In this document: positions 52,864 to 62,639 of the stretch, in pieces
Layout of the letters: the number at the start of each line of letters is the position of its first letter
How positions within the stretch are numbered: position 1 is the first letter of the stretch
NCBI RefSeq assembly: GCF_023617245.1
Contig: NZ_CP067396.1
Coordinates: 6,110,001 to 6,174,000 of the forward strand
Source of the DNA: Lysobacter enzymogenes
GTDB taxonomy: Bacteria; Pseudomonadota; Gammaproteobacteria; Xanthomonadales; Xanthomonadaceae
Length of the DNA: 64,000 nt
Direction: 5' to 3'
Translations under genes and position numbers: made by a program
The notes under the pieces: model-generated
What the model saw: only the letters and a program-made list of their open reading frames with translations
Told to the model about the DNA's origin: nothing
The model's database searches: none

Positions 52864-53157
52864 GGATGTGTCGCTCTCGTCAGGAAAGGCACGGGGCCCC
52901 AGGCCCCGGTTCGAGCGCAAGACGCGAGCGGCGAGCGGTTCCGGCGCGATGCGGTCCGGCGGCGGCGCCGCCTGGACAGCCCCCTCAGCGGGCCGGTCCG
53001 ATCGGCGCGTAGAGGCATCCCTGCACCGTCGCGGCGGATGGTACTCCGATGTTTTCGAGAAGTGCATCGGATTTTGCCGGTAATGACAGTAGGAATGACG
53101 GTCGCGAACGGGGCGTCGCCGCCGCGTGGCCCCTGGGCCGCGGCAGGCGACGCCGGC

Positions 53158-53643
53158 TCAGCAGTCGTCGTTCTCGTAGTGCACCTTCTCCAGGGTCTCC
53201 GCCATTTCCTTGCGCTTGCGGGCCAAGGCCGGCGCCGGGTCGAACCGCACCGGCAGCACCCGCTCGCCGTCGGGGCTGATCCACTTGCCCTTGAGCCCGG
53301 CGCCGTCGCGCACCAGCATCAGCGCGCCGCTGATGCCGCTGCCGAGGCTGGATTCGACCAGCGCCAGGTGGCCCTTGCGGTCGCTGTTGGCGTCCAGCGC
53401 CAGCCACTTGGACACGCCGTCGTAGCGGTAGACCGCGCTGATCGTGCGCAGGATGCCGCCGCACGGCGCCGGCTCGTCCTGCAGGTACATCGTCACCGCG
53501 CGCGTGCCGACGCGGCCGGTGTACAGGGTCAGGGTGGTGCCGTCGTCCTGGGTGGCGGCGACGGCGGCGGGCGCCGGCGCGGCCAGCAGCGCGGCGGCGG
53601 CGAACGCGATCGCGAGCGCGGGCGTCCATGTCCGGGTTTTCAT
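53158..53643 (-). CDS. Exported hypothetical protein (161 aa)
   Basis: I do not recognise a family. The signal peptide ends near AAVAATQ (about 31). The mature part is beta-rich (TTLTLYTGRVGTRAVTMYLQ, GALMLVRDGAGLKGKWISPDGERVLPV) with Cys near the centre (EPAPCGGIL) and a C-terminal NDDC. It is divergent from aceK, whose possible -10 lies about 65 bp upstream of this ATG. Confidence 0.68.
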   Translation of the reverse strand: MKTRTWTPALAIAFAAAALLAAPAPAAVAATQDDGTTLTLYTGRVGTRAVTMYLQDEPAPCGGILRTISAVYRYDGVSKWLALDANSDRKGHLALVESSLGSGISGALMLVRDGAGLKGKWISPDGERVLPVRFDPAPALARKRKEMAETLEKVHYENDDC

Positions 53644-53705
53644 GATGGTTTCATCGGTAAGCGAAGTCGGGCCGCGAGCATGCCACAGCCGCTCGCGCGC
53701 GGCCG

Positions 53706-53711
53706 TACACT
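53706..53711 (+). promoter_or_regulatory. Possible -10 box of a leaderless aceK mRNA
   Basis: TACACT followed by 6 nt and the ATG at 53718; no Shine-Dalgarno sequence. Same layout as queF. Confidence 0.4.
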
Positions 53712-53717
53712 GCGGCC

Positions 53718-55448
53718 ATGTCCGCCGCCCCCGACGCTCTCGCCGAAGCGGTCGCCGTCGCCAGCCAGATCCGCGACGCGTTCGCCGACTACCACGCGCG
53801 CTTCGCCGCGATCACCCGGCGCGCGCAAGGCCGCTTCGAACGCTGCGACTGGAGCGGCGCACGCGAGGACGCGGTCGATCGCATCGCGCTGTACGACCTG
53901 TGCGTGGGCGAGGCCGGACGCGCGCTGGAAACCCGGCTCGGCGAGCGAGCGCGCGAACGCGCGCTGTGGGCGAGCGTGCGCGAGGCCTATGCCGGCATCG
54001 TCGCGCCGCTGCTCGACGGCGAGTTGTACAAGACCTTCTTCAACACCCTGACGCGGCGTTTCTTCAAGACCCGCGGCGTCGACCCGGCGCTGGAATTCGT
54101 GGCGCTGGACATCGAACCGACCGACGCGATCACCCATCCGGTGGCGCGGCACAGCTATGCGGTGTCGGGCGAGCGCCTGGTCGAGACCTTCATGCGCGTG
54201 CTCGACGACTACCCCTTCGCCGTGCCCTACGCCCACCGCACCCGCTGCGCGGCCGGGATCGCGGTGCGGCTGCAGGAGGACTTGCAGCATTGGGGCCCGC
54301 AACCGGTGCGCGCGGTCGAGCTGCTGGACACGGTGTTCTACCGCGAGCGCCGCGCCTACCTGGTCGGGCGGGTGTTCGGCGAACGCAGTTTCTCGCCGTG
54401 CGTGATCGCCCTGGTCAACGACGGCGGCGCGCTGCGGGTCGATGCGGTGCTGACCCTGCGCGCCGAGGTGGTGCAGCTTTTCAGCTATTCGCGCAGCTAT
54501 TTCCACGCCGACCTGCCGACCGTCGGCGACGCGGTGGTGTTCCTGCGCACGCTGCTGCCGGGCAAGCCGATCGACGAGCTCTACACCGTGCTCGGCCGCG
54601 CCAAGCAGGGCAAGACCGAGCGCTACCGCACCTTCTTCCGCCAGTTCGCCGCGCAGCCGGGCGAGCGCTTGATCCGCGCCGAAGGCGAGCGCGGCATGGT
54701 CATGGCGGTATTCACCCTGCCCAGCTATCCGCTGGTGTTCAAGCTGATACGCGACCGTTTCGCGTACCCGAAGGAAGTCGCGCGCGAAGAGGTGGAGGCG
54801 AAGTATTCGCTGGTGTTCCACCACGACCGCGTCGGCCGCCTGGTCGACGCGCAGCCGTTCCGGTTCCTGCGCTTCCCGCGCGCGCGCTTCGCCCCGGACC
54901 TGCTCGACGAGCTGATGACGACCTGCGCCGGCAGCATCACCGAGGACGGCGACGACCTGGTCCTGCACCTGTGCTATGTCGAACGCCGCCTGCGCCCGCT
55001 CAACCTGTACCTGCGCGAGCAGACGCCCGAGGCCGCGCGCGCGGCGGCGATCGACTACGGCCAGGCGATCCGCGACCTCGCCCTGAGCAACATCTTCCCC
55101 GGCGACCTGCTGCTGAAGAATTTCGGCGTGTCGCGCCACGGCCGGGCGATCTTCTACGACTACGACGAACTGTGCCTGGTCAGCGACTGCCGTTTCCGCG
55201 AGGTGCCGGCGCCGCGCAACCACGAGGAAGAGATGGAATCGGGCGCGTGGTTCTACGCCCACGGCAACGACGTCTTCCCTGAGCAGTTCCCGCGCTTCCT
55301 CGGCCTGTCGCCGCCGCTGCTCGGCGCGCTGATGCACGCCCACGGCGAGATCTTTCAGGTCGAGTGGTGGCGGCAGGTGCAGGCCGGGCTCGCGGCCGGG
55401 CGGATCAACGACGTGGCGCCGTATCCGTCGGCGCGGCGGCTGCCGTGA
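53718..55448 (+). CDS. aceK: Isocitrate dehydrogenase kinase/phosphatase AceK
   Basis: Bifunctional enzyme that phosphorylates the Icd serine to divert isocitrate into the glyoxylate shunt. The 576-residue length equals E. coli AceK. Visible segments: [18 protein letters not shown] (about 98-115), the ATP-binding region [20 protein letters not shown] (about 327-346), and the catalytic [11 protein letters not shown] (about 478-488) plus the C-terminal [10 protein letters not shown]. Unlike in enterobacteria it is not next to aceB-aceA, but it lies close to icd on the same strand. Confidence 0.97.
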   Translation: MSAAPDALAEAVAVASQIRDAFADYHARFAAITRRAQGRFERCDWSGAREDAVDRIALYDLCVGEAGRALETRLGERARERALWASVREAYAGIVAPLLDGELYKTFFNTLTRRFFKTRGVDPALEFVALDIEPTDAITHPVARHSYAVSGERLVETFMRVLDDYPFAVPYAHRTRCAAGIAVRLQEDLQHWGPQPVRAVELLDTVFYRERRAYLVGRVFGERSFSPCVIALVNDGGALRVDAVLTLRAEVVQLFSYSRSYFHADLPTVGDAVVFLRTLLPGKPIDELYTVLGRAKQGKTERYRTFFRQFAAQPGERLIRAEGERGMVMAVFTLPSYPLVFKLIRDRFAYPKEVAREEVEAKYSLVFHHDRVGRLVDAQPFRFLRFPRARFAPDLLDELMTTCAGSITEDGDDLVLHLCYVERRLRPLNLYLREQTPEAARAAAIDYGQAIRDLALSNIFPGDLLLKNFGVSRHGRAIFYDYDELCLVSDCRFREVPAPRNHEEEMESGAWFYAHGNDVFPEQFPRFLGLSPPLLGALMHAHGEIFQVEWWRQVQAGLAAGRINDVAPYPSARRLP

Positions 55449-55500
55449 GCGGCGGCCGGGGCCGGGGGTTGGCCCGGCGCCGACCCGGCACCATCGCGAT

Positions 55501-55737
55501 TCAGGCGCAGCGCGCGCCGTCGCAACCGGCCTCGACCCGCGCGCTCTGCGCCGGCCACAGCCGCAGCCACCAGCGGCGCCAGTCGGCGCGCGGTGCGGCT
55601 TGAGCCGGGCGCGAGGCGGGAACGTAGGCCGCCGGCCGCTGCGCCGGCGCCGGCGCGGCCGGATGCTCGTCGTCGTCGGCATCGCGCGGATCGACGAAAT
55701 GGCCGTGCAGGAACATCAGGTTCTTGTAGATATTCAT
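55501..55737 (-). CDS. Small hypothetical protein (78 aa)
   Basis: A 78-residue protein beginning MNIYKNLMFLHGHFVDPRDA, then Ala/Pro-rich with Trp-Arg segments (RADWRRWWLRLWPAQSA) and a Cys-containing tail (GCDGARCA). No family recognised. It is divergent from the LysR gene with 161 bp between, an arrangement typical of a LysR-controlled gene. The amphipathic WRRWWLRLW segment could contact membrane. Confidence 0.6.
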   Translation of the reverse strand: MNIYKNLMFLHGHFVDPRDADDDEHPAAPAPAQRPAAYVPASRPAQAAPRADWRRWWLRLWPAQSARVEAGCDGARCA

Positions 55738-55845
55738 GGCCGGATCTCCAGTGGGGCGGCGCGGCCGAGGCGGGGAAATCGCCGGCGCGCTGCGGGCGAG
55801 GTTCAAATTACGCTCGCCACGGAAGCCCAAAAAGCGATACGTTTG

Positions 55846-55858
55846 CAAGCCAGACTTG
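55846..55858. promoter_or_regulatory. Possible LysR-type site in the divergent gap
   Basis: CAAG-N5-CTTG inverted repeat in an AT-richer stretch 41 bp before the LysR ATG. Short arms make this weak. Confidence 0.35.
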
Positions 55859-55898
55859 AGCTGGATCGAACGCTGATCCGTCTTCCGGGACCGCCGCG

Positions 55899-56870
55899 AT
55901 GAACCGTCCGCCGTTGCACGCCCTGCTGGGTTTCGCCACCGCCGCGCGCCTGAGCAACCTCACCCGCGCGGCCGAGCAGATGCACCTCACCGTCAGCGCG
56001 CTGAGCCACCAGATCCGCACGCTGGAAGAGCGCCTGGGCCGGCGCCTGTTCGAGCGCGGCCCGCGCGGGGTGCGCCTGACCGCCGACGGCGAGCGCCTGC
56101 TGTCGGTGGTGGCGCCGCACCTGGACGCGCTCGACCACGCCCTGCGCCCGTACAGCCCGCGCCGCGACGAAGTGCTGACCCTGAGCCTGATGGCGTCGAT
56201 GGCCTCGTCCTGGCTGGTGCCGCGGCTGGGCAGCTTCGTCGCCCAGTACCCACAGCTCGAACTCAACCTGTTCTCGTCCTCGGCGCTGGTCGATTTCGAC
56301 CGCGAACCGGGCATCGACGCGGCCATGCGCGGCGGCTACGGCCGCTGGCCGGGGCTGGTGATCGAACACCTGTTCGACGAGACCCTGGTGCCGGTGGCCA
56401 GCCCGGAGCTGGTCGCGCGCATGGGCGGCCTGCCGGCGCAGGAAGACCTGCACCGCTGGCCCTTGCTCGGCGACCTGTCCACGTACTGGCAGGGCTGGTT
56501 CGACCGCTACGGCGGCCAGCCGCCGGCGCGCTTCGTCGCCCACTTCGACGACTCCGAGACCATGCACCGCGCCGCGGTCGAAGGCCTGGGCGTGGCGCTG
56601 GGGCGGCTGGCGCGCACCCGGCTGCTGATCCGCAACGGCCAGCTGGTGCCACTGAGCCAGGGCCGGCTGAAGATCGACTGGGGCCATTACCTGGTGTATC
56701 CGCAACGCTCGGTCGACCACGCCGGGCTCGAATCCTTCCGCAGCTGGCTGCATGAACAGGCGCGCCAGTACGTCGAGCAGATGGATGCGGACCTGGCCGC
56801 GCGCGAACCCGCCGCGGTGTCCGCGGCGCCCGCGCGACCACCGAAAAAACCGCGCGCGAAGCCGCGCTGA
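55899..56870 (+). CDS. LysR-family regulator, GcvA-like
   Basis: A 323-residue LTTR. The HTH is at about 5-65 (LTRAAEQMHLTVSALSHQIR, LEERLGRRLFERGPRGVRLT) and the effector domain at about 90-290, with the YPQRSVDHAGLESFRSWLHEQA ending typical of GcvA/AmpR-like members. A basic tail (RPPKKPRAKPR) extends beyond the usual family length. Divergent from a 78-residue ORF. The target and ligand are unknown. Confidence 0.9.
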   Translation: MNRPPLHALLGFATAARLSNLTRAAEQMHLTVSALSHQIRTLEERLGRRLFERGPRGVRLTADGERLLSVVAPHLDALDHALRPYSPRRDEVLTLSLMASMASSWLVPRLGSFVAQYPQLELNLFSSSALVDFDREPGIDAAMRGGYGRWPGLVIEHLFDETLVPVASPELVARMGGLPAQEDLHRWPLLGDLSTYWQGWFDRYGGQPPARFVAHFDDSETMHRAAVEGLGVALGRLARTRLLIRNGQLVPLSQGRLKIDWGHYLVYPQRSVDHAGLESFRSWLHEQARQYVEQMDADLAAREPAAVSAAPARPPKKPRAKPR

Positions 56871-57013
56871 GCGGCCGCGCGAGGCAGCGCGCGAACGTGG
56901 CCGCGCACGCGCCGCGGCGCGTCGGTCGGCGACGGGCGCACAGATGCGCTACAGCGGCCGCCGAACGCTTTGCGGTAGGCTGCGGGTTTCTGAACGCCAC
57001 TGGAGTCCGTTGC

Positions 57014-58207
57014 ATGGAACGTCAACGCCTTGCCCGCCTGTTGCTCGCCGCGCTGTTGCCCGCCGGCGCCTGCGCAGCGGCGCATGCTCAGGAAACCCAG
57101 GCCGCCACCGACGCGGCGACCGCGAAGACCGTGGAGCAGGCCGCGCAGGCGCCGGCCGCGCAGACCCCGGCAGAGCCGGCCGCGCAGAACGCGGCGCAGG
57201 CGCCGGTCGCGGCGACGCCCGCTGCGCCTGCAGCCCCCGCAACGCCGGCGGTGCCGGCCACGGGAACCGAAACGCCCGCCGCCGCGCCGCCGGCGGAACC
57301 GCCGGCGGCCGCCAAGCCGACGGTGGAAAGGACGGCGGAAAAAGTCGCGCGACCGCCGGCCGAGCAGGCCGCCGCCGAGCGCATCGCCGACAAGCCCGCC
57401 GAAGCGGCCAAGGACGCGGCCAAGCCGGCCGCGCGCAAGCCCGCGCCGGCCACCGGCGCCGGCGGCCCGCTCAAGAACGTCGTCGCCGGCAGCTGGCGCG
57501 ATCCGGCCAACGTCGCCCGCGACGGCTACCGCCATCCGCTGGAGACCCTGCAGTTCTTCGGCGTGCGCCCCGACCAGACCGTGGTCGAGATCACCCCGGG
57601 CGGCGGCTGGTACTCGGAGATCCTGGCCCCGTACCTGCGCGAGAAGGGCCGCTACGTGGCCGCCGTGGTCGATCCCGACAGCCAGACCAAGGACAGCTCG
57701 CGCGCCTACTTCGCCAAGGCCAAGAGCGGCCTGGAGAAGAAGTTCGCCGCCGCCCCGGCGCAGTACGGCGGCGCCGTCATCGCCGCCTACGACCCGTTCA
57801 AGCCGGCCTTCGGCGCGCCGGCCTCGGCCGACGTGGTGCTGACCTTCCGCAACGTCCACAACTGGCGTTCGGCCGGCCAGGCCGAGGTGATGTTCAAGGG
57901 CTTCTACGACGTGCTCAAGCCCGGCGGCACCCTCGGCGTGGTCGAGCACCGCGCCAAGGGCGACGTGCCGGCCGAGGACAAGTCCGGCTACGTCGGCCAG
58001 GCCCAGGTGATCGCGCTCGCCGAGGCGGCCGGGTTCCGGCTCGAGGGCAAGAGCGAGGTCAACGCCAACCCGCGCGACACCAAGGACTACCCCAACGGCG
58101 TGTGGACCCTGCCGCCGAGCAACCAGCACGAGGCCGCGGACGGCGCCAAGTACAAGGCGATCGGCGAGAGCGACCGCATGACCTTGCGTTTCCGCAAGCC
58201 GCGCTGA
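57014..58207 (+). CDS. Exported SAM-dependent methyltransferase-like protein
   Basis: A 397-residue protein with a signal peptide (LLLAALLPAGACAAAHAQ, to about 25), a TolA-like Ala/Pro/Glu/Lys-rich stretch (about 26-150) and a C-terminal class I methyltransferase fold. The SAM motif lies in VVEITPGGGWYSEIL (about 192-206) and a later motif is DVLKPGGTLGVVEHRAK (about 301-317). Homologous exported methyltransferase-like proteins are common in this lineage. SAM is not expected in the periplasm, so the exported form may be non-catalytic or bind another ligand. A strong terminator follows. Confidence 0.85.
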   Translation: MERQRLARLLLAALLPAGACAAAHAQETQAATDAATAKTVEQAAQAPAAQTPAEPAAQNAAQAPVAATPAAPAAPATPAVPATGTETPAAAPPAEPPAAAKPTVERTAEKVARPPAEQAAAERIADKPAEAAKDAAKPAARKPAPATGAGGPLKNVVAGSWRDPANVARDGYRHPLETLQFFGVRPDQTVVEITPGGGWYSEILAPYLREKGRYVAAVVDPDSQTKDSSRAYFAKAKSGLEKKFAAAPAQYGGAVIAAYDPFKPAFGAPASADVVLTFRNVHNWRSAGQAEVMFKGFYDVLKPGGTLGVVEHRAKGDVPAEDKSGYVGQAQVIALAEAAGFRLEGKSEVNANPRDTKDYPNGVWTLPPSNQHEAADGAKYKAIGESDRMTLRFRKPR

Positions 58208-58215
58208 GCCACGCA

Positions 58216-58253
58216 AGCCCGCGGCGGCCTGGCGGCCGCCGCGGGTTTTTTTA
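58216..58253 (+). terminator. Terminator after the methyltransferase-like gene
   Basis: GCCCGCGGCGGCC-TGGC-type GC-rich stem followed by seven T. Confidence 0.92.
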
Positions 58254-59371
58254 TGGGCAGTCGGCGGCTGATCGGCGGGCTGTGGTACGCACGATGTCGC
58301 ATAGCGATGAGGTGGCTGGGCCTTCACCGTAGCTGCGAGTGCGCGGTCGCGACTCGCGTCGCTCCTACAAGGCTTCGGCCTGTTTCGTATCCAGCGGCCG
58401 GTGCTGCGTGAGCTGCCACCGCAGCACCCGCCTACAACGAATCCCGCCTACCGTCATTCCGGCGAAAGCCGGAATCCATTTTGCCGTTGCCGTTGCGGTT
58501 TGCTTGGACGCAACCCCAAGTAAAGCCCATATTCCGCAGCCCCGGAGGGCGCGCGCATGGATGCGCGCGCGCGCCATGGGGCAGGATGCCCCTTATGGCG
58601 CGGCCCCGCGCCGCTGCGAGCCATAGTGGCTCTTGATCCGAAAAAACAAGGCCTTTTCTTTGGTTACTTTCTTTGTGGCTTAAGACAAAGAAAGTGACCC
58701 GGCCGCTTGCGGACGGAAGCTGTTGATCTTCGCTTGTCGTCACAAGTACGCACACGCAAAGACGAACCCCACCGCGGCACGCCCCCTGTAGGAGCGGCGC
58801 AAGCCGCGACCGCGCCATCGCAGCGATTGCGGAAGTTCCGTCGTAGTTGCGTTGTCGCGGTCGCAGCTCGCGCCGATCCTACAGTCGGATACGCAACCCC
58901 ACAACCGTCATTCCGGCGAAAGCCGGAACCCATTTTGACTTTACTGCTGCTTTCGCCGTTGCCGATGTGTCGCGTGACGACAAGCCACCATCCAAAGCTT
59001 TCGTCCGCAAGCGGCCGAGCTACTTTCTTTTGTCAGCGCGACAAAAGAAAGTAGCCAAAGAAAAACGCTTGTTTTAGGTCACAAGCCACTAAGTCCAGCA
59101 CCTTGCGCGGGGATGCGCCGTAAGGGGCATCCTGCCCCTACGGCGCACGCGCGCATCCATGCGCGCGCCCTCCGGGTCTGCGAAACATCGGCCTCGTTCG
59201 AGGTGGAGACAAAGCAGCAACGACAACAGCAACAGCAATCGCCACCGCGCTCGCGCTGCCGGCAAGACCATCGCCTGCGCAATCGAAGACCGCCCCACCC
59301 AGGCCCTGTCCCTCAAGACCTCACTCAAGCGCAAAATAGCCTGCGCACCACCCACCGTCCGCCCGACTCCG
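58254..59371. repeat. Repeat-filled gap upstream of rluE
   Basis: 1.1 kb without a gene. It contains a family B half-unit (58341-58372), a family C palindrome (58453-58477), the second copy of the large inverted-repeat element, and a possible short promoter region just before rluE (AAAATA near 59333). Confidence 0.75.
58483..59237. mobile_element. MITE-like inverted-repeat element, copy 2
   Basis: About 0.76 kb, colinear with and highly similar to the copy at 10003-10775, including the nested family B pair (about 58790-58822 and 58853-58882), the family C palindrome (58906-58932) and edge GTTGCC/CAACAG short repeats. The right arm beyond about 59180 has diverged more than in copy 1. No transposase inside. 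Confidence 0.82.
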
Positions 59372-59908
59372 ATGCTCATCGCCCTCAACAAACCCTACGG
59401 CGCGCTCTCGCAGTTCACCGACCGCAGCCAGCCGCCCAAGCCGACCCTGGCCGGGTTCGGGCTGCCGGCCGGGGTCTATGCGGCCGGACGCCTGGACCAC
59501 GACAGCGAAGGGCTGTTGCTGCTCACCGACGACGGCGCGCTCGCCCATCGCCTCACCGATCCGCGCCACAAGCAGGCCAAGACCTATCTGGTCCAGGTCG
59601 AGGGCGCGCCGGACGAGGCGCAGTTGCGGCGTCTGCGCGACGGGGTGGAATTGAACGACGGGCCGACCCTGCCGGCGCAGGCGCGCGCGGTGGCGGCGCC
59701 GGATTGGCTGTGGCCGCGCGATCCGCCGGTACGCTTCCGCAAGACCGTGCCCGATGCGTGGCTGGAATTGAGCATCGGCGAAGGCCGCAACCGCCAGGTG
59801 CGGCGCATGACCGCGGCGGTCGGACTGCCGACGCTGCGCTTGATCCGGGTCGCGATCGGTCCGCACCGGCTCGACGGGCTCGCGCCGGGACAGTGGCGCG
59901 CGCTCTAG
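59372..59908 (+). CDS. rluE: RluE-like 23S rRNA pseudouridine synthase
   Basis: A 178-residue RsuA-family enzyme. It starts directly with the catalytic domain ([19 protein letters not shown]), then the active-site Asp in [18 protein letters not shown] (about 38-55), KTYLVQVEG and the terminal [25 protein letters not shown]. No S4 domain, as in RluE, which modifies U2457 of 23S rRNA. ATG 59372 was chosen because the upstream part is repeat sequence. Shorter than E. coli RluE by about 40 residues, mostly at the N-terminus. Confidence 0.9.
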   Translation: MLIALNKPYGALSQFTDRSQPPKPTLAGFGLPAGVYAAGRLDHDSEGLLLLTDDGALAHRLTDPRHKQAKTYLVQVEGAPDEAQLRRLRDGVELNDGPTLPAQARAVAAPDWLWPRDPPVRFRKTVPDAWLELSIGEGRNRQVRRMTAAVGLPTLRLIRVAIGPHRLDGLAPGQWRAL

Positions 59909-59921
59909 CCGGGCGCCGCGC

Positions 59922-60323
59922 TCAAGGCGGGCAGTGGCGCCGCGCGTCCTCGTCGCTGCGCACTTGCACGCCGCCGCACACGCTCGGCGCCGGCAGCACG
60001 CAGTCCAGGTAGGGACGGGCCCAGCGCCGCGATTCGGCCCGGCCCGCGATCGTCGCCGGCGCGCCGGCCGCAGCGAGGCAGCGCTCATGGGCGCGCTCCA
60101 CGTGCTCGCGGCAGGCCTGCACGCCGACCCGCTCGCTGCCGCTCTTGCCGGGCGCGCACAGGCCATCGGCCACTTCGCGCCACAGGGCGAAGAACTCCGC
60201 GCGCGGCACCGGCTGCTGCTCGATCGCGGCGAGGCTGTAGCGCGGCGCCGGCGCGGCGAACCAATGCAGATAGGCGAAGGCCGCGGCCGCGACCACGACG
60301 ATCAGCAGCAGGAGTCGTTGCAT
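59922..60323 (-). CDS. Hypothetical membrane-anchored protein (133 aa)
   Basis: One N-terminal TM or uncleaved signal (LLLLIVVVAAAAFAYLHWF, about 4-22), then a periplasmic domain with several cysteines (GLCAPGKSG, VQACREHVER, HERCLAAAG, YLDCVLPAPSVCGG, RRHCPP). ATG 60323 was chosen; an in-frame ATG at 60332 adds three residues. Convergent with rluE, 13 bp from its stop. No family recognised. Confidence 0.7.
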   Translation of the reverse strand: MQRLLLLIVVVAAAAFAYLHWFAAPAPRYSLAAIEQQPVPRAEFFALWREVADGLCAPGKSGSERVGVQACREHVERAHERCLAAAGAPATIAGRAESRRWARPYLDCVLPAPSVCGGVQVRSDEDARRHCPP

Positions 60324-60817
60324 GCGCGGCATTCCGGGCGCAGTGGGGGCGCGCATTTTCGCGGATCGCTCGCGCGCTGGCGAGACTCGAAGGTCATATC
60401 CGGTCCGAGGCGCGAATCCACCGCACCGGCGCCGCATCGCGCCGATGCGGCCGGCGCGGCCGGTACGGCCGGCCTCGCGACGACCCCGGAGGCGCCGTCT
60501 CCAGCGACCGTTGCCAATGCCGACCGCCCGGCTCGCGCCGGCGACCGCGCCGCCAACCGCAGCGTCGCAGCAACCGCATCCGCGGCGGACACCTCCCGCC
60601 GCCGCCCGCATCGTTCACCTTCGCTCACCGTCGAATGCGGCAGCGCTCGCATCGCGGACGCGACCGCGTTCGCATCTCGCCGGCGCCGCTGAGAAACCGA
60701 CCCGGTTTGATCCCGTCGCGCCGCTGGCGCCGGCCGCGCGCGCGGCCTTAGCGTCGGCGACAGCTACGCGCCTGGCGCTACGCCACTCGCGGTCTGCTCA
60801 CCGGAGGAGCCCGACCC
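60324..60817. other. Divergent gap, hypothetical / CxxCH protein
   Basis: 494 bp, very GC-rich, without a convincing gene, hairpin repeat or promoter. GGAGGAG lies about 8 bp before the next ATG. Confidence 0.4.
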
Positions 60818-62572
60818 ATGTCCACCCTGCGTTCCCTGACCCTCGGCGCCGGCCTGGCCCTCGCCGCCGGCGCGGTCTACCTGCTCTACCCGCCCGCGGC
60901 CGGCAGCGCGATCCCCAAGGCCGAAGCGCCGACGCCGTTCGAACTGGCCCCGCCGGTGGTCGAGGACATCGTGATCACCCCGACCCCGCAGTCCTCCGCC
61001 GGCGATGCCGTGTTGCAGCTGCAATACGCCCGCGATCAAGACCTGCCGGCGCAGATCCCGTTCAACGTCGGCGACAAAACGGTGACCCTGCAGCGCGACG
61101 ACAAGGACCCGCAGCTCTACCGCGCCGCGATCCCGTTCGACTTCGACGGCTTCGTCGATGAGCAGACCGAACGCCAGAGGCAGGCGGGGCAGCAGCTGAC
61201 CGTGCCGTCCTTCACCGGCCGCGAGTTCTTCGGCGAAGCGCCGGTGGCGTTCCTGGATCCGGCCAAGCTGCGCGAGCAGATCGCGACCCTGCAGCCGATC
61301 CGCATCCCCTTCCCGGTGGTGTTCGGCCCGTCCGCGCCGGTGCGGCCGGAGCGCTCGCTGCTGATCACCGATCCGCGCGTGGTCGAGGACCCGACCCGTA
61401 CCTTCGACGTGTGCACCGGCGCCGGCAACCCCAACGGTGCGTGGACCTTCAAGACCCTGATGACCAACATGGCCAACCAGCCGGTCAGCGGCATTTCGCC
61501 GTCGACCTTCGTCAAGAACTGGCTGACCAACTGGAGCGCCGGCGGCGTCATCAACACCTTCCCGGTGCCGGCGCGCCCGCAGATCAACTCGCAGATCCTG
61601 GCGCTGTGGCCGACCGTGGCCAGCACCGGCGAACTCGACCTCAACAAGTCGCCGTTCCGGCTGATCGCGATCGTCAACCGCATGGACCTGCGCAGCAACG
61701 GCGGCTACGGCGGCGGCGACGCCGGCGAGGGCCGTTTCATCTTCGGCATGGTCCGGCGCAACGCCAACGGCACCTGCACCACCCTGCCGGGGCTGGTGAT
61801 CGCCGAATACGCCCAGCAGGCGCGCGGCTGTCCCGCGGTGCGCTCGCTGGCCCGCCGTTGGGGCGCGCTGGGTTCGATGAGCCTTGGCTCGCCGGCCTAC
61901 AACAGCGCGCTGCAGGCGCTCACCGACGGCTTCACCGCCGCCAACGCGGCGCCGTCCAAGCCCAACCGCAGCGCGATCAACCAGGTGCGCAGCAACGAAT
62001 TCCTGCAGAACCCGTGGATGCTGGAAGAGTTCCGCCTGCCGCGCGGCGGCGGCCAGCTGGCGATGACCCTGGCCAAGCTGACCCCGCACCACTCGCTCAA
62101 CAACACCGCGCTGCTGGGCAACTACATCAACGCCAACGCCGCGGCGATCGTCGCCGGCACCTACGACATCCCGCTGAGCTACCTGGGCCAGCCGATGGCG
62201 ACCGGTTCGGTGCGCAACATCAGCCCGCAGCAGGCCTGGAACGCGCCCGGCGTGGGCAACAACCTGCGCAATACATTCTCGCTCAACACCTGCGACGCCT
62301 GCCACGGCCGCGAGACCCAGGACACCAGCTTCATGCACGTGTCGACGCGCAATTCCGGCGCGCAGGCGGTGCTGTCGCGGTTCCTGGTCGGCAACGGCAC
62401 CCTCGCCGCGCCGAGCAACTTCACCATGCCCGATCCGGTCAGCGGCACGCCGCGCACCTACGGCGACCTGCTGCGCCGCCAGTCCGACCTGTCGGCGCTG
62501 CAGAACAACCTGTGCCTGTCCGGCGCGGTGTTCGAGGAAGCGATCCGCGCGCCGCTGCTGGCCACCCACTGA
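60818..62572 (+). CDS. Large exported protein with one CxxCH haem-type motif
   Basis: A 584-residue protein with an N-terminal hydrophobic export signal (LTLGAGLALAAGAVYLLYPPAAGS, about 6-29). Most of the chain matches no family I know; it has NRMDLRSNGGYGGGDAGEGRFIFGMV (about 287-312) and TLAKLTPHHSLNNTALLGNYINANAAAI regions. A C-terminal CDACH (492-496) in NTCDACHGRETQDTSFMHV is a c-type haem attachment motif with a nearby Met. A good GGAGGAG ribosome-binding site precedes ATG 60818. Possibly a redox or peroxidase-like periplasmic protein. Confidence 0.75.
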   Translation: MSTLRSLTLGAGLALAAGAVYLLYPPAAGSAIPKAEAPTPFELAPPVVEDIVITPTPQSSAGDAVLQLQYARDQDLPAQIPFNVGDKTVTLQRDDKDPQLYRAAIPFDFDGFVDEQTERQRQAGQQLTVPSFTGREFFGEAPVAFLDPAKLREQIATLQPIRIPFPVVFGPSAPVRPERSLLITDPRVVEDPTRTFDVCTGAGNPNGAWTFKTLMTNMANQPVSGISPSTFVKNWLTNWSAGGVINTFPVPARPQINSQILALWPTVASTGELDLNKSPFRLIAIVNRMDLRSNGGYGGGDAGEGRFIFGMVRRNANGTCTTLPGLVIAEYAQQARGCPAVRSLARRWGALGSMSLGSPAYNSALQALTDGFTAANAAPSKPNRSAINQVRSNEFLQNPWMLEEFRLPRGGGQLAMTLAKLTPHHSLNNTALLGNYINANAAAIVAGTYDIPLSYLGQPMATGSVRNISPQQAWNAPGVGNNLRNTFSLNTCDACHGRETQDTSFMHVSTRNSGAQAVLSRFLVGNGTLAAPSNFTMPDPVSGTPRTYGDLLRRQSDLSALQNNLCLSGAVFEEAIRAPLLATH

Positions 62573-62592
62573 GCCATCGCCACCGCGGCGCG

Positions 62593-62628
62593 ATGCGAAC
62601 AGGCGCCCACGGGCGCCTGTTCGCGTTC
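62593..62628. terminator. Possible terminator hairpin
   Basis: GCGAACAGGCGCCC-AC-GGGCGCCTGTTCGC perfect stem between convergent genes, but without a T-tract. Confidence 0.5.
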
Positions 62629-62639
62629 TGGCGCAGCGC

